Part shown: one piece after another, positions 1 to 10,840 of the stretch | How the letters are laid out: every line of letters begins with the position of its first letter | Position numbering within the stretch: the stretch's first letter is position 1 | From: Carex sylvatica | Taxonomy: Eukaryota; Streptophyta; Magnoliopsida; Poales; Cyperaceae | Assembly: GCA_964058845.1 (NCBI GenBank) | Contig: CAXKVR010000683.1 | Span: forward strand, 1-32,952 | Length of the DNA stretch: 32,952 nt | Direction: 5' to 3' | The notes under the pieces: model-generated | The model's database searches: none | Told to the model about the DNA's origin: nothing | The model's input: only the letters and a program-made list of their open reading frames with translations | Program-made: the position numbers and the translations under genes

Positions 1-1500
1 TCTTCCCTTCACTATTTTGCCAAGGAGGCTTAAGGAAACGGTATTTTTACTGATTTTGGTAGCATAACACCTCCTTTTAGCTTCTTTCTTTTACAAAATA
101 GGTCCAAATTGAAAGGAATTGATGAAAGATACCAGCTGGCTCAACTTCATCAACCCTTGTATGTATAAAACATGACTTTTGACCTTTTTAAACCACTTAA
201 ACTAAAATTGCACAAAAGAGGGTAAAATATAGGAAGAAAAAGGCCGATTTGCATCAATACCTTGAATCCAATATAGAGGGATACCAGCTAGCTCAACTTC
301 CATATTTTCATCATTTGATCATTTTAAAAGTGTTTAAACAGGCCGATTTGTAGACAGATGTAAGAAAAAGGCAAGAAAGAGCATTTTTATGGATTTTTAT
401 GTATATATTTTATTATATTTCTGTTTTAAAAAGCAAAGAAATATAAAATTGTACAAAAGAGGCTAAAATATACTAAAGTAATGTTTTATTGTACTTATTA
501 CTGATTTGAAACAGAAAAGTGCAAAGTAAAGCTATTTTTATGATCATCAAACTCATATATCTTTGATCCATTATGAAAGGACTTAGATAATTCATGAGCC
601 TTCACCTTTTGGCATCTAAAACGCATCAGAACTGAATAAAAGAACAATGCATCAAAGAAACAAAGGAAAAATGCATAACAGTAGAGGTAAAATGAAAAAA
701 CTAGAAGGCAAAAGATCTTTATTCATGAAGATATATGTACAAACACTGGCCTACAAAGGCATACATCTCTTCTAACTTCAATTACCTATTCAAAGGGATT
801 ACTATAGGAAGAAGGGGAAGAAGGGGTTTGATGTATGTGAGATATGTTTTGAACATAGTTATAAGAGCCATTATATAGGCAAATATTAGGGTTTAATGAT
901 TTGCATCAACTAACTTGGTTTCATCTTGCGCATCAAGTGTTTGATCAAGGGTTGAGGTGCATTGGCTTCATTCCATGAGTACCTTTGTCAGGGGATCACC
1001 CAATTATATGTAGACACATCATTCATCATGTGCTGGATTGATTTGAACCCTTGGATCATCTCCAAGCATTTGAGGGAGGCATCAAAGCCCTTGATTTACT
1101 GACTTTCAAATGAAGAACGATGAATTTCATGATTATATTATGCAGAGGCAAATTCTTCTATTTTGGCATGACCTCAGGTCCTTTAAACACGTGTCCATGG
1201 GGACCAATTGACACAGTAATAGCTGTAGCAACTTAATATGGAAGCTTGTTCATTAAACAGTAGCCTTCCATGCAGCATTTCATCACATAGCATCTTTTAT
1301 AAAATTGATGCTGCATACAGTATCGTTTCATGTTTAAAGAATATCCCTCCAAATATTAGAACACAATTTGGACTGTAGCTCGAGTTCTTGACTTCATCCC
1401 CTTTCCCTTCTCGGCTAAAATTGGAGCTTGTGAGAAGAGAATTTCTTTTCAATTTCAGGTAGAGGGCAGAGGGAATAATCATCTCTCAGATTGAGGTGTG
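1..1500. other. AT-rich intergenic DNA with weak direct repeats
   Basis: I recognise no gene here; open frames are short and have no family look. There are degenerate direct repeats: GATACCAGCTGGCTCAACTTC near 128 recurs as GATACCAGCTAGCTCAACTTC near 281, and GCACAAAAGAGGGTAAAATAT near 212 recurs as GTACAAAAGAGGCTAAAATAT near 450. The pattern suggests old duplication or a decayed mobile element, but no termini or coding remnant were found. Confidence 0.4.
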
Positions 1501-2064
1501 CATTGGTTCAATTCATATCCAATTTGGTTGAATTTGGAGCTCAAAATCAAGCTCAGGGCGAAGGAGAGAGGAGGAAGAAGGCGTCAGCCTAGCGGGCCCC
1601 ACTGTCAGCTCCTCTAACATGGCACTCTCTCTCTCTTCTTTCTTTCTTTTCCTTTGCATGGATGTAGTTTGCTGTGAGCTGGGTCATTGACATTTTGGTT
1701 CACATAATGATGATCGGGTGCACCGGGTTTAGGCGCAGCGAAGGGATCAAAGGCCTATGGTGAGCCTTTCTCTCAGGCATGGGTGAGCTAGGCATATGGT
1801 GAGCCATGCAACTGTCAGCTTGGTGCACTGAGTTCATTCCTTGTGCTTCAAGTGAAGGGATCAATAAGTCATTATTTTTCCTATCACTTAGCATATATTA
1901 TTGTCATTTATCGAGTTACAGTTGCTTATTTTTTAGAGAATCAGATTCATTTTTGTTATTTCATTTGATTTTAAAGAATTGCATATTTTCAATAATATTG
2001 GACCAAAAACAGCTATAAAACACGCAATTCAGACACTCAGCCTCAGGCGCACGGATGCCTTCAT

Positions 2065-2360
2065 CCGCATGCTATTCAGAAGCACTACTGCAGACGGTTA
2101 TACCGCTCGAGCAGATCTCAGCTGAACCGCATGCTATTCAGGCATTCGCACGCAGAACTAAGATTTCACTTAAAAAAATTTAAGACAATTTCAATTAAAA
2201 AAATTAAGACAATTTCAATTAAAAAATTAAGACAATTTCAATTGAAATGAAAATTGAACTAAAAGCCCTGTGTTTGTTCCTGTTAAGAATTAAGACAATT
2301 TCAATTAAAAAAAAGATTATCAAGATTAGTTCGGTCAGATTCAATTGAAATGAAAATTGA
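2065..2360. repeat. Short direct and AT-rich tandem repeats
   Basis: The word CCGCATGCTATTCAG occurs at 2065 and again at 2127, a period of 62. It is followed by three tandem copies of a roughly 23-24 bp unit around TTAAGACAATTTCAATT between 2179 and 2245. A fourth copy lies near 2290. The associated word TCAATTGAAATGAAAATTGAA appears near 2238 and again near 2340, so a larger unit was also duplicated. No coding potential was seen. Confidence 0.6.
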
Positions 2361-3600
2361 ATAATTTAATGAAAACAACTTACGAAGCGCTGCTTGTGAA
2401 CAAGCATGTTCACAGAGCCCGTCGCGGCCCCTGAATTTTCACCTAAGGCCCTATTTGAAGCATTGCGCAGGCTCCGACTGGCAAATCTGTCGCTGCACCA
2501 ATGAACAGGTATGAACCTAAAAGGCATACTAAATGTTCCGATTTTGTTGGATCATAAAACAATACTATACTAATAACTACGCAATTAATAATATAATTAA
2601 CTACAATTTCATTAAGAGAGATAACTTGCCTGACTATAAGCTATTCTGCTTCTTCTGTACCTCTCTTTGAGTCTCTTTCTTTCTTCACCTGTTAATTTAA
2701 CACAAATGATTAAAATCTGCACCTGTTCATTATAATTGAAAACGGCACAATCCTACCAACTCTCCTAAGTATAATCTTTGGGAAATATATACAAATCTGA
2801 AGTATAAATTTAAGAGAAACTTATATATTGTTCAAATTTTACTGCACCAGATACTGGTATACTTGTATACACAATAAACACTTGGACTAAATTGTCCTTT
2901 CAACTTGACCTATTGGAGATGAATGTGCTAAAAGGACTAACAACAATGACATGTGAAAATTACAAACAAGACCCTATAAGTTCCTACTTTTATGTAAGAA
3001 ACAAAATCTCTGTTAAAGATTTCAGAAGTTGAATAGATTCAGCTTACATGCCTCATCGGAATTTCAGGTTCAAAACAGTGATATCATTTTATGAAGTAAC
3101 TAAAGAGCAGACAACGTACAATACTAATTCATTATCACACTACAAAATCAGAAAAATCATTCCACAAGAATTTTTACTTAATTGGGCATTATTTATCAAA
3201 AGAATGGCCTTAATTCATTTTATAGCCAAAATATTTAATGCTCTATATATCATATATAACCCTATATATATCATGGCAGTATGGCACCAATTACAATAAT
3301 ATATATATATACTTGCAACAATAGTGGAAGACTGGAAGTAGAAATTAATAGTTAGTTTTTTAAACGATATAACTACAATTAAACAATTGCCCAATGCATG
3401 ATACAGCTAAATTATGTCCTTATAAAAACAAGCATGCTGCATTATTAAATTCGAAAATCATAAAAAAATGTTTTTTTCGCATCAGTCAGTCTCCTGTTCA
3501 GATTTCATTGTATTGAAAATAAAATACAACACTAAATGCCAATTCAATTCAATGAATTTCAGAAAACCCAATCAAAATCCAATCAAAATCAGAGAAATAC
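2361..3600. other. Intergenic DNA, nothing recognised
   Basis: AT-rich sequence with short open frames only and no recognisable protein, RNA gene or transposon terminus. A small AT microsatellite lies near 3296-3312. Confidence 0.4.
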
Positions 3601-3767
3601 CTGGAGATGCGACGGACCTGCTGACTCTTCGTCGATCAGTCAGGCGACATCAGGCTGGCTGCTGACTAGCGCAGAGAGGAAGGGAAGAGGAAGGGAAGGG
3701 TGGCTGTCAGCTGCTGTCTGCTGCTGGCGCGACAGGGACTTCGACAGTGGTGCGATTTTTGGTGGTG

Positions 3768-4094
3768 CGAGCTAGGGTGGCGCGTGAGGTAGAAATAACA
3801 GAGCTTTCTGTGCGTTTGGGCTCTCTGGCGCGAGCTAGGGTTAATTTGGGCTCTCTGACGGGTTTCTGTGCGTTTTGGGGCGAAATTTTCCACAGAAATA
3901 TTAATTTGGCTCAAAAAAAAAAAAAAAACCTTTCAGCGACCGGCGAAGGTGCCGGTCGCAGATACCGTCGCTGAAAGTCCTCGTCGCAGCTGATTTTTAC
4001 TTTTCTTTTTTTTTTTGGGAAAAATATACTATCTGCGACCGGCGTTAGCACCGGCCGCTGATACCGATCGCAGATGATACTTTCTGCTGTAGTG
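3768..4094. mobile_element. Right terminus of a CACTA (En/Spm-like) transposon
   Basis: The reverse complement of the segment ending at 4094 begins CACTACAGCAGAAA, which fits the CACTA-superfamily terminal inverted repeat. Immediately inside it are subterminal repeats built on the word CTGCGACCGGC or CAGCGACCGGC (near 3935, 3951, 4038 and 4057, in both orientations). They include a perfect stem, CTTTCAGCGAC at 3930-3940 pairing with GTCGCTGAAAG at 3967-3977, with an inner CGACCGGC/GCCGGTCG stem. Further in (3768-3900) the words GCGAGCTAGGGT, GGGCTCTCTG and TTTCTGTGCGTTT each occur twice. Subterminal arrays of short motifs are known transposase-binding regions in this superfamily. The opposite end was not found, so the left limit is unknown and this may be a fragment. 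Confidence 0.6.
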
Positions 4095-4130
4095 AATTGT
4101 AGTCACTTGTGTAAATTTTCTCAATAACAG

Positions 4131-4453
4131 ATTTGAGGTCTCAAGCCCTCGGATAGCAGAGGCAATTTGGGCAGAATGTGTACCCGTTATCATCTCAAAA
4201 GGATATGTACTTCCTTTTAGTGACGTGCTACAATGGAACGAGTTTTCGATTTCGATGTCAGTTGCTGATATACCGAACCTCAGAGACCTGCTAGCGGCAG
4301 TACCAGAAGAGGAGATCGAGAGACTTAATTAGAGAAGGCGTGAAGGCAGTGAAGAGGCATTTTGTGTTAAACCAACCTCCTAGTCGATTCGATGTGTTTA
4401 ATATGATTTTACATTCTGTGTGGCTGAGGAGGCTTAATGTCAGACTAAGATAA
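4131..4453 (+). pseudogene. Exostosin-family (GT47) glycosyltransferase, last-exon pseudogene
   Basis: The translation strongly resembles the C-terminal end of plant exostosin-like GT47 glycosyltransferases, Golgi type II membrane enzymes of wall polysaccharide synthesis. It reads SSPRIAEAIWAECVPVIIS, then a PFSDVLQW-like block, a DIPNLRDLL block and, near the end, RHFVLNQPPSRFDVFNMILH followed by SVWLRRLNVR. An acceptor-like TTCTCAATAACAG ends at 4130, so this was probably the last exon. It is broken in two ways: an in-frame TAG at about 4330, and a +1/-1 frame change before the conserved RHF block, which lies in another frame up to TAA at 4451-4453. Earlier exons carrying the rest of the domain are absent from the expected place; the CACTA terminus lies only 36 bp upstream. 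Family assignment is confident from motif memory; the precise subfamily is not. Confidence 0.75.
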
Positions 4454-4503
4454 CTATTAATTATTATGCATGTGCAAATGTATTTTCAATGAAGCTATCA
4501 GAG

Positions 4504-4584
4504 TGGGAGAAGAGCTGGTCTCTATTTTATAAAATAAATATGGTGGTGCTCTATGGGAGAAGAGCTGGTCTCTATTTTGTAAAA
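4504..4584. repeat. Direct repeat of about 30 bp, period 50
   Basis: GGGAGAAGAGCTGGTCTCTA followed by TTTTATAAAA at 4504-4534 is repeated almost exactly at 4554-4584. It lies just 3' of the glycosyltransferase pseudogene. No function is apparent. Confidence 0.7.
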
Positions 4585-4859
4585 ATATGTTAGGTTCAGG
4601 TCCAAATTCAATTAAGGCCCAAAGTGGCATAGGTGAGAGTGTCTGAATGAGCTCTTTATATTGCGAAAGAAAAATATGCAATTTGCTCCGGTCACAATTT
4701 GTGCTATGATTTCAGCAGTTCGGAATTTTATAAATAAGATTATTTTTCAGGTCATAACATTTATTTTAAGAAAAATATTTTCTTAGTGATTACTAAATCA
4801 ACTGGAACAGGTTTGATGTCGTTCTCCCCCAAATTTTTTATTCATATCCTAAATTGAGA

Positions 4860-5710
4860 AGGGTGCTTCTACCGCTGGCATTGCAACAATACCGTGTTCT
4901 TTATTTTAAAAAAATAAAAAATTCTCAAATAAAAAACACTTAAAATTATGGTTGGAGCATGCATATTTAATTTTTTTGTTAACTTTGTAATTTTCTGTAT
5001 TATTGATATTCAACTTTAGAATGTTGATTATTGTAAAATAAAATTTTCCGATAAATAATTAACGAACTGTAAAATCAAAAACTTCAACATAATTTTTTAG
5101 GTCCTATACGGCGTGTGCAATTCTAATTGCATTGGCTTATTGGGTGCATTCGACTTTAGCCCGGGTCATCAACCCCTCCGTCACTTCACGAGTTTTCTGA
5201 ATTATGGCAAAAAGCTCAAATTAGAGTTCTTTACCAATATTTATGGTCGTTTAAAATTTGAAAACTATGAATAGATGTTTTATTGCAAAAATATCAATGA
5301 TAAGCCAATGTTTTATACCCTCTTTAATCTCATCACAAAAGCATGGTGTTTCAGTGCACAATCATTAATGAAACGCCAATACAATTGCAAAGTTTAAAAA
5401 AAAATCTCATACAGCTACCAATGCTAGTGTATGAGGGAAATGGTTTCGCTGGCATTGCCAGTAGTAGGAGTACAACGGTACATGAGCAATAATTAATATT
5501 GTTTAATTTTCTTAACTTACTTTACAAAAAAAATTACAAAGTCAACAAAAGAAATTAACCATATATATATATGCTTCAAACATATTTTGAAGTGTGTTTA
5601 ATTTGAGAATTTGTTTTTTCAAAAAAAAAAAAAAATCGGTACCGCTCACAATACCAGCGGTAGCAGACAAATATAATGGTACCGCTAGCATTGCTATTGG
5701 TAGGACTAAG
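4860..5710. repeat. Dispersed inverted and direct copies of a TACCGCTGGCATTGC-type motif
   Basis: Copies of this motif lie at 4870-4884, 5445-5463 (flanked by its own partial inverse), 5640-5662 (TACCGCT and AGCGGTA in inverted arrangement) and 5680-5703. Repeated short GC-containing motifs in otherwise AT-rich DNA, in both orientations, are typical of subterminal regions of decayed DNA transposons, but I could not locate terminal inverted repeats. No gene was seen in this stretch. Confidence 0.45.
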
Positions 5711-6967
5711 AGTTACAATAAGAGCATGCTTTCAAATTTCGGAAATCTCAAATATGTTTGGAATTTGATTGTTATTTTTAAATATGAATAAAAAAATTCG
5801 GCGTTCTACCCACTACCTCTTTTCTACATTTCTTTCTCTTTCTATCCGACGGATAAATGTAAGGCGTGCACGTAACCAAAACAAAGTCAATGCTTCATTA
5901 CCACTTATGCCAAAGGAAAAAATATTAAAGTTAATGCATTCTGATCATTGATTTTTTCTTGGAAAGCATATCGAAAGTTCCTGTGATCTGTTTAAAAGTT
6001 TCTATCACGGTGAGCTGGATATTAAAATAGGAGGACAAAGCACTGGATTGATTCATTTATAATTCATTTTCTATATTGATCCGATTTTATTAGGCCTTCG
6101 ATCCCATTTATAATACTGGATAAGCATGCTGAGCTGGAAGATAGAGGTTGCAGAGCCATATGACTTTTACCAGCTCTAATCTAATGACATTACATAGTAA
6201 TTTTTTTTTTTTTTTTTGTCAAACACATTACATCATTATTGAGCCTAATTTGAAACAGAGCTCCTGCATTTTTACCAATTGACATTGTATTAAATGAATT
6301 TTCAGAATTCTAAAATTGTACATGTACATGCTTCACTTGTGAAGTATCTCATTTTCTTTCTTTGACACTTTCTTTATTTTCATATCATTCATTCATACCG
6401 GATGAGTTCTTCTTATTAATCATAGATTATAGGTTCTCTATTGATTTTATGAAATCAAAAATCTAGGAAAATAAATAAAATAAGTAGAAGATAGCAATTT
6501 TGTCTTTTTTTTTTCATTCTTAATTATTGTATTGATTCTGACCTCGATACTTAAGAAATTGGGTAAACTAAAGCCATCCGATAATATAGGATTCTATAGC
6601 GTCTGAGTCATGATAAGAAATCATCTTATATCATTGGTTTCAACAAATTTGATTTGTCATTCGAAGTTAATTCGGTAAATTTGGAGTAAAGCTCACCAAA
6701 CTGTTTTACTGAGCCCAACACACGCTAGCCTTATCCAATCCTTCAACTCTTAAACTTTAAGATGGCATTTATATCCTGTGATATTTTTAACCTTAATTTT
6801 AATATTTCATAAACCCTAATCCTTAAAATAGAATTTCCACCAACATTTTGGTATTCCGTAAAATGCTGTAACATAAAATGTGAAATTTTGAAATAGTGTA
6901 GTACCAAAAATTGTACTCTTCTGATTTTAACTAGGTGAAATGCTGAATTATTCCGCGCTTGTTGTCA
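5711..6967. other. Intergenic DNA, nothing recognised
   Basis: AT-rich with homopolymer runs. The short open frames have no family resemblance, and no RNA gene or transposon boundary was seen. Confidence 0.4.
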
Positions 6968-9210
6968 CACTAGTACAAAAAATGCAACCATACACAACAT
7001 ATCATACACGGATGCAAAAAATGTCTTTATTAACAGTGTGTAATGAGAAGATGCTCGTGCGAAAAAAAGCTCCAACATACACATAAAGTCTGAAAATTAG
7101 AACTGTGTCCATAAGTCACATTTATTTTTACACGGTTTGTTAAAAATGAACTGTGTAGGGTAGTTCCACGTACACGGCCTTAATTAAAAGACCGTGTATT
7201 CTTTTGCTCAGTTTTGAAATACTGTTTTTTTAGTCCAAACCGTGTACGATAAGTTCTCGCCTCTCAATCAAAACCTTTGTTAGTAATTAATATCTTATAG
7301 GTCTCAACCGCCTATTCACTGTCCTTTATTGTCTCTTCACTTTCCTCTTCATTGTCCTTTCTTCCCTCTGACGGTGGTAGGTCAATGTTTCATTCATCTT
7401 CATTCTCCTCTCGTGTGGAAGTGGAACTATGATGAGCTATAAATATCGACTACCACCATTAGACTGAGAAGAGGAGAAATCAATATTATTCAATAACTAG
7501 AAATTGTGTTTTCAATCATCAGAATGTGAATGTTATACAGCTTTTCTTAATAAAGGAACATCTACATGGATGTGGGACAACCTACATCTATCGAGGGGTT
7601 CCTTGATTGAGAAAAGTTGTGAATAACCTTCACAATCTCTATGAAATTAGAAGTATCAAGGACCTTTGGTATGTTTCATTATATAATTTTGATTTATTAA
7701 TAACCAATCAATTTAATATGTATGAAGTTTATTTTATTAATTTTAATTAAGTGAAAAATAATAGTAATTACCATACTCGGTTTATAGAATTAACTGTGTA
7801 TAAACCCCTGGGAATTAGGGTTTTTGTTTTGAAACCGTGTATGGTTAGTACTTAAGTGTTTTCACTTCTTTTTTGGCACCTCTTCAAACTTTGCCTCGTC
7901 TTTAATACTCAGCACCTCCACATCTAATCAAATAAATATAACACCTCGCCCACTCGGTCTCTTCTCTCTTTAAAATCTTCTCTAAGCCATGTGTGAAAAC
8001 CACTAATTTACCTCTTTTTTTTTGTAAACTCAGTTAGCTAGGTTTTCTTTGGAGTAAGAAGGATTCGAAGCGGATTCTAATCTCTCTCTCACACACTGCG
8101 AAAATCAAGACTTCTTTCAGGTTTAATTGCTTAAATTTGTAAATTTGTAAACTTGTGAAATTATGATAATATTACTATTTAGAGCATTGTCTTTTTTAAT
8201 TAAACAAGATTTTGAATTAGTTAGCAAAAATAAACAAGTTAAAGGTCTATAATGTAAAAATGACAGAAATGATCTGGGTTTGGCCTTAAGGCTTGGTTTG
8301 AACCGAGTAGCCAATAAACTAGCCATTAAACTAGCCAATGTTTTGCAAGAGATGTCGTAAGCCATGTATTGTGCTTCTTTCAGGGACCAAAAAGAAGCCG
8401 GGGAGAGCATTTTATAAATGTCTAGAATGTAATTAATGGATGAGCTAGTGCTACAAAACCACCAATTGCAATAATGCAAGTGTCAATCTCAGAAGCAACA
8501 TCACCAGCAAGTTGCAAGATATAAAATTGAAGGAGAAATCACTTCCATCCTCAAGCAACAATTACTAGTATTAATTGTATTTTGTATGATGATGCTTATC
8601 AGTTGTTTATTAATTGTTGTGTTGTTGTTTCATTTGAAGTAGTGGGTGTGACTTTGTAAATATTGATTTGTAATGTATAATTGATTATTTATTTTTATAT
8701 GTTGTGATGTTGAATATTTATTGAATGATGGATGTGTAATGCTAATTGTATGTTTAAAGGCTAGAAAATAATTTTTTTTTTCTATAGAAAAAATGCGGTG
8801 TAAATATTTTGTATACAGGACATTTTTCTATTAATGGAATAGTCAGTAATTAAGTGATTTGCTAAGTGACCTTAATAAAAAGACTTGAAAATATGGATTT
8901 TAACCAATTATAAATCGTTTTAAAGAAAAACACAAAACAAAGACTATTCTAAATAACAAACTGTGTATGGTTAAGAAAATAATACACGGATGACTAGTGA
9001 AAACTGTGTATATAACTCTTATCATTGTATACGATTAAATTGACTGTGTAGAAACCACTATTTCCAGCACCTTTTTTTAGACCTGACACGGTTAGAGTTT
9101 ATTAACTTGTATATGTTAGTACTATATAGATGCAGTTTGAAAACCGTGTACAATGTATGCCCCACTATTCATACACGATGCTTACTGATATGGTCGTATA
9201 ACCGTGTGTC
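6968..9210. mobile_element. CACTA-like DNA transposon, decayed; right end uncertain
   Basis: The left end CACTAGTACAAAAAATGC at 6968 fits a CACTA terminal inverted repeat. Both flanks of the block are rich in one short motif, ACCGTGTA or its inverse TACACGG: left copies near 7007, 7130, 7165, 7190 and 7240; right copies near 8960, 8983, 9086, 9144, 9173 and 9200, with C-to-T variants such as ACTGTGTA. A two-sided subterminal motif array is the hallmark of En/Spm elements. A clean right terminus was not found. CTAGTG at 8994-8999 is one candidate but gives no matching 3-bp target duplication and leaves motif copies outside it. The interior holds no full transposase, only the zinc-finger remnant listed separately. 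Confidence 0.5.
8338..8436 (+). pseudogene. GRF-type zinc-finger remnant
   Basis: A 32-codon frame from ATG at 8338 to TAA at 8434-8436 contains C-K-R-C-R-K-P-C followed by a spacer with S-G-T, then K-K-P-G-R-A-F-Y-K-C. This matches the pattern of the plant GRF zinc finger (cysteine pair, S-x-T, then PGR-x-FYKC). GRF fingers bind nucleic acid and are often found as single-domain proteins in or near plant transposons. The frame stops before the basic/acidic tail that normally follows, so it looks truncated. It sits in the middle of the CACTA-like block, which suggests cargo or a decayed accessory gene of the element. A longer open frame on the opposite strand (8123-8479) has no family resemblance. 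Confidence 0.5.
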
Positions 9211-9637
9211 AGAAGGAAACGCTGGAATCTTGTGAGCCTGATCTACAGCGAAAAGTTAATGCAAGTAGAGTGAAAGTATGATGGATCTTCTTTTCATTTC
9301 ACATAATTAAATAAGACAAATTATTGTTAGCACATTCAGCTTTCAGGTATTATAAATGTAATACTAATAAAGTATGGTACGGTAGCTTTCGTGTCTTGCT
9401 ATGGATTAGTCTTCTCCAGTAATAGAATTCAGGCTATATGATAATCTGTTAAGTACTTAATTGCTGTAGATGGCTGAGCTGTAAACCCATCACACATGTT
9501 TTCTGTTATTTTATATAGAAGAGCCAAGATAAGAATGGTCAAGTCAACAAAATAAATGATAATATGGGACTGGGTCAAATACAAAGTGCCGATTGGAGTT
9601 GAGAATAGGACTACCAAACAACTATTATATATATACA
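9211..9637. other. Intergenic DNA, nothing recognised
   Basis: AT-rich spacer between the CACTA-like block and the foldback MITE. No coding, RNA or repeat signal was identified. Confidence 0.4.
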
Positions 9638-10060
9638 GAGAGGTTGGCTACTATGCTTATATAAGCATATCTCCACATATACTTATAATTCATTTTTGTA
9701 TTTTTAATATCCAAATAGTCGATCTGAACCGTTAGATGTGATATCTATATTAAAATGTGCTTGGAGACAAAATTTTATATTTTTCTGAATTTGTTTACTA
9801 TTTATTAAGCCACTTTGAAGATCGCTGATCCAACGGTGGCTTCTGATTTTACTGTTTTGTTAAGCCACCGTTGGATCAGCGATCTTCAAAGTGGCTTAAT
9901 AAATAGTAAAAAAATTCAAAAAATGTAAAATTTGATCTCCAAGCACATTTCAATATAGAGATCACATCTAACGGTTCAGATCGACCATTTGGACATTGGA
10001 AACACAAAAATGAGTTATAAGCATATGTGGAGATATGCTTATATAAGCATAGTAGCCAAC

Positions 10061-10065
<5 letters not shown>
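9638..10065. mobile_element. Foldback MITE with about 205-bp inverted arms
   Basis: Almost the whole 428 bp is one inverted repeat. It starts GAGAGGTTGGCTACTATGC and ends with the inverse GCATAGTAGCCAACCTCTC. Inner pairs include CGCTGATCCAACGGTGGCTT and its inverse, around a short central loop near 9845-9862. There is no coding capacity. Long-armed foldback elements like this are non-autonomous DNA transposons mobilised in trans. The target duplication cannot be read because both flanks are AT microsatellite. Shared internal words (AATGTGCTTGGAGA, CAAATTTTA, TTTACTATTTATTAAG) link it to copies at 14654-15063 and 31917-32065. Confidence 0.8.

Positions 10066-10124
<59 letters not shown>
10061..10124. 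repeat. Compound microsatellite (CT)n(AT)n
   Basis: A CT dinucleotide run covers 10061-10088, followed by 18 AT units at 10089-10124. It begins inside the end of the foldback MITE, so the CT run may have grown from the element's terminal CTCTC. Confidence 0.95.
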
Positions 10125-10128
<4 letters not shown>

Positions 10129-10535
10129 AAATGTTTATAATTAATTATAAATAAATAGTGTAACTGTGGGAAGGTGTTTAAGCTGGATAATCTAGTGGAT
10201 GCACCTACTTAAAAGATCTGTTGAATTATATATTCTGCGAAACTCATCATTCATTTCATTGGACTATTCAGCAGAAAAGATATATTTCAAAAAAAATTCT
10301 GAACAAGAGTATGTTTTTAATTTAGTTCTTTTGCATGTTATAGATAAAAATTTCGGCGGTACAAGCGTATAAAAATTGATATCAAATAGAATCTTTGATA
10401 GAGTTAAATTATAAATTAATTATGTTTTTACAGAAATATAAAAATTTATGATGATAAAAATAAACACATTTGAAAAGACATGTAACATATTTTTTTTCCT
10501 GTAATAAAAGACGTGTACTTAAGATAAAAAAGGAT
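10125..10535. other. Intergenic DNA, nothing recognised
   Basis: AT-rich sequence between the microsatellite and the miniature CACTA element. No gene or repeat was identified. Confidence 0.4.
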
Positions 10536-10698
10536 CACAACAACAAGATAGGCACTTTTCGCAAGAGAAAAAGCGCATTTACAACGGTACTCCATCGCTA
10601 AATGTACCGTCACTAATAAAAAAAGCATGTTTATGACGGTATTCCGTTGCGAAAAGTCACTTTTTACCCTTGCGAAAAGTGTCTACCTTATTGTTGTG
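10536..10698. mobile_element. Miniature CACTA-like element, 163 bp, with GAT target duplication
   Basis: Left end CACAACAACAAGATAGGCAC and the inverse of the right end (CACAACAATAAGGTAGACAC) match at 17 of 20 positions, and both continue into TTTTCGCAAG. Inside, the arms also carry inverted copies of an ACGGTA/TACCGT word. The element is flanked by GAT at 10533-10535 and GAT at 10699-10701. A 3-bp duplication plus a CACxACAA terminus fits the CACTA superfamily. No coding capacity; it would need a transposase supplied in trans. Confidence 0.7.
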
Positions 10699-10754
10699 GA
10701 TATAAATATTTTAGTTTTGTGATATATGAAAATTAATCACTTATGAGAACTAAC

Positions 10755-10840
10755 ATTTGATCTACTGATAAAGGCAATGTCTTTTGTGTGAGAGGTTGCA
10801 GCTTCAAAACTCCATGTGATCAGAAAATATCCTGTGGATA
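10755..10840 (+). mobile_element. Degenerate tRNA-derived SINE-like fragment
   Basis: A box-A-like TCTACTGATAAAGGCAATG is followed about 30 bp later by a box-B-like GAGGTTGCAGCTTCAAAACT. The arrangement and the shared word GAGAGGTT-x4-CTTCAAAA resemble the better copy near 30411. No poly(A) tail or target duplication is evident, so this is tentative. Confidence 0.35.

Noticed and set aside
2083..4094. A complete CACTA element starting at CACTACTGCAGA (2083)
   Set aside because: The start matches the right terminus at 11 of 12 bases, but the flanking triplets (AAG and AAT) differ and the left side has none of the CGACCGGC subterminal words found on the right.
8123..8479. 118-residue open frame on the minus strand
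   Set aside because: No family resemblance, and it overlaps the GRF zinc-finger remnant, which is on the + strand and has a recognisable motif.
8994..8999. CTAGTG as the right end of the CACTA-like element starting at 6968
   Set aside because: Only 7 bases match the left terminus, the 3-bp flanks (TCA and AAA) differ, and several subterminal motif copies lie outside it.
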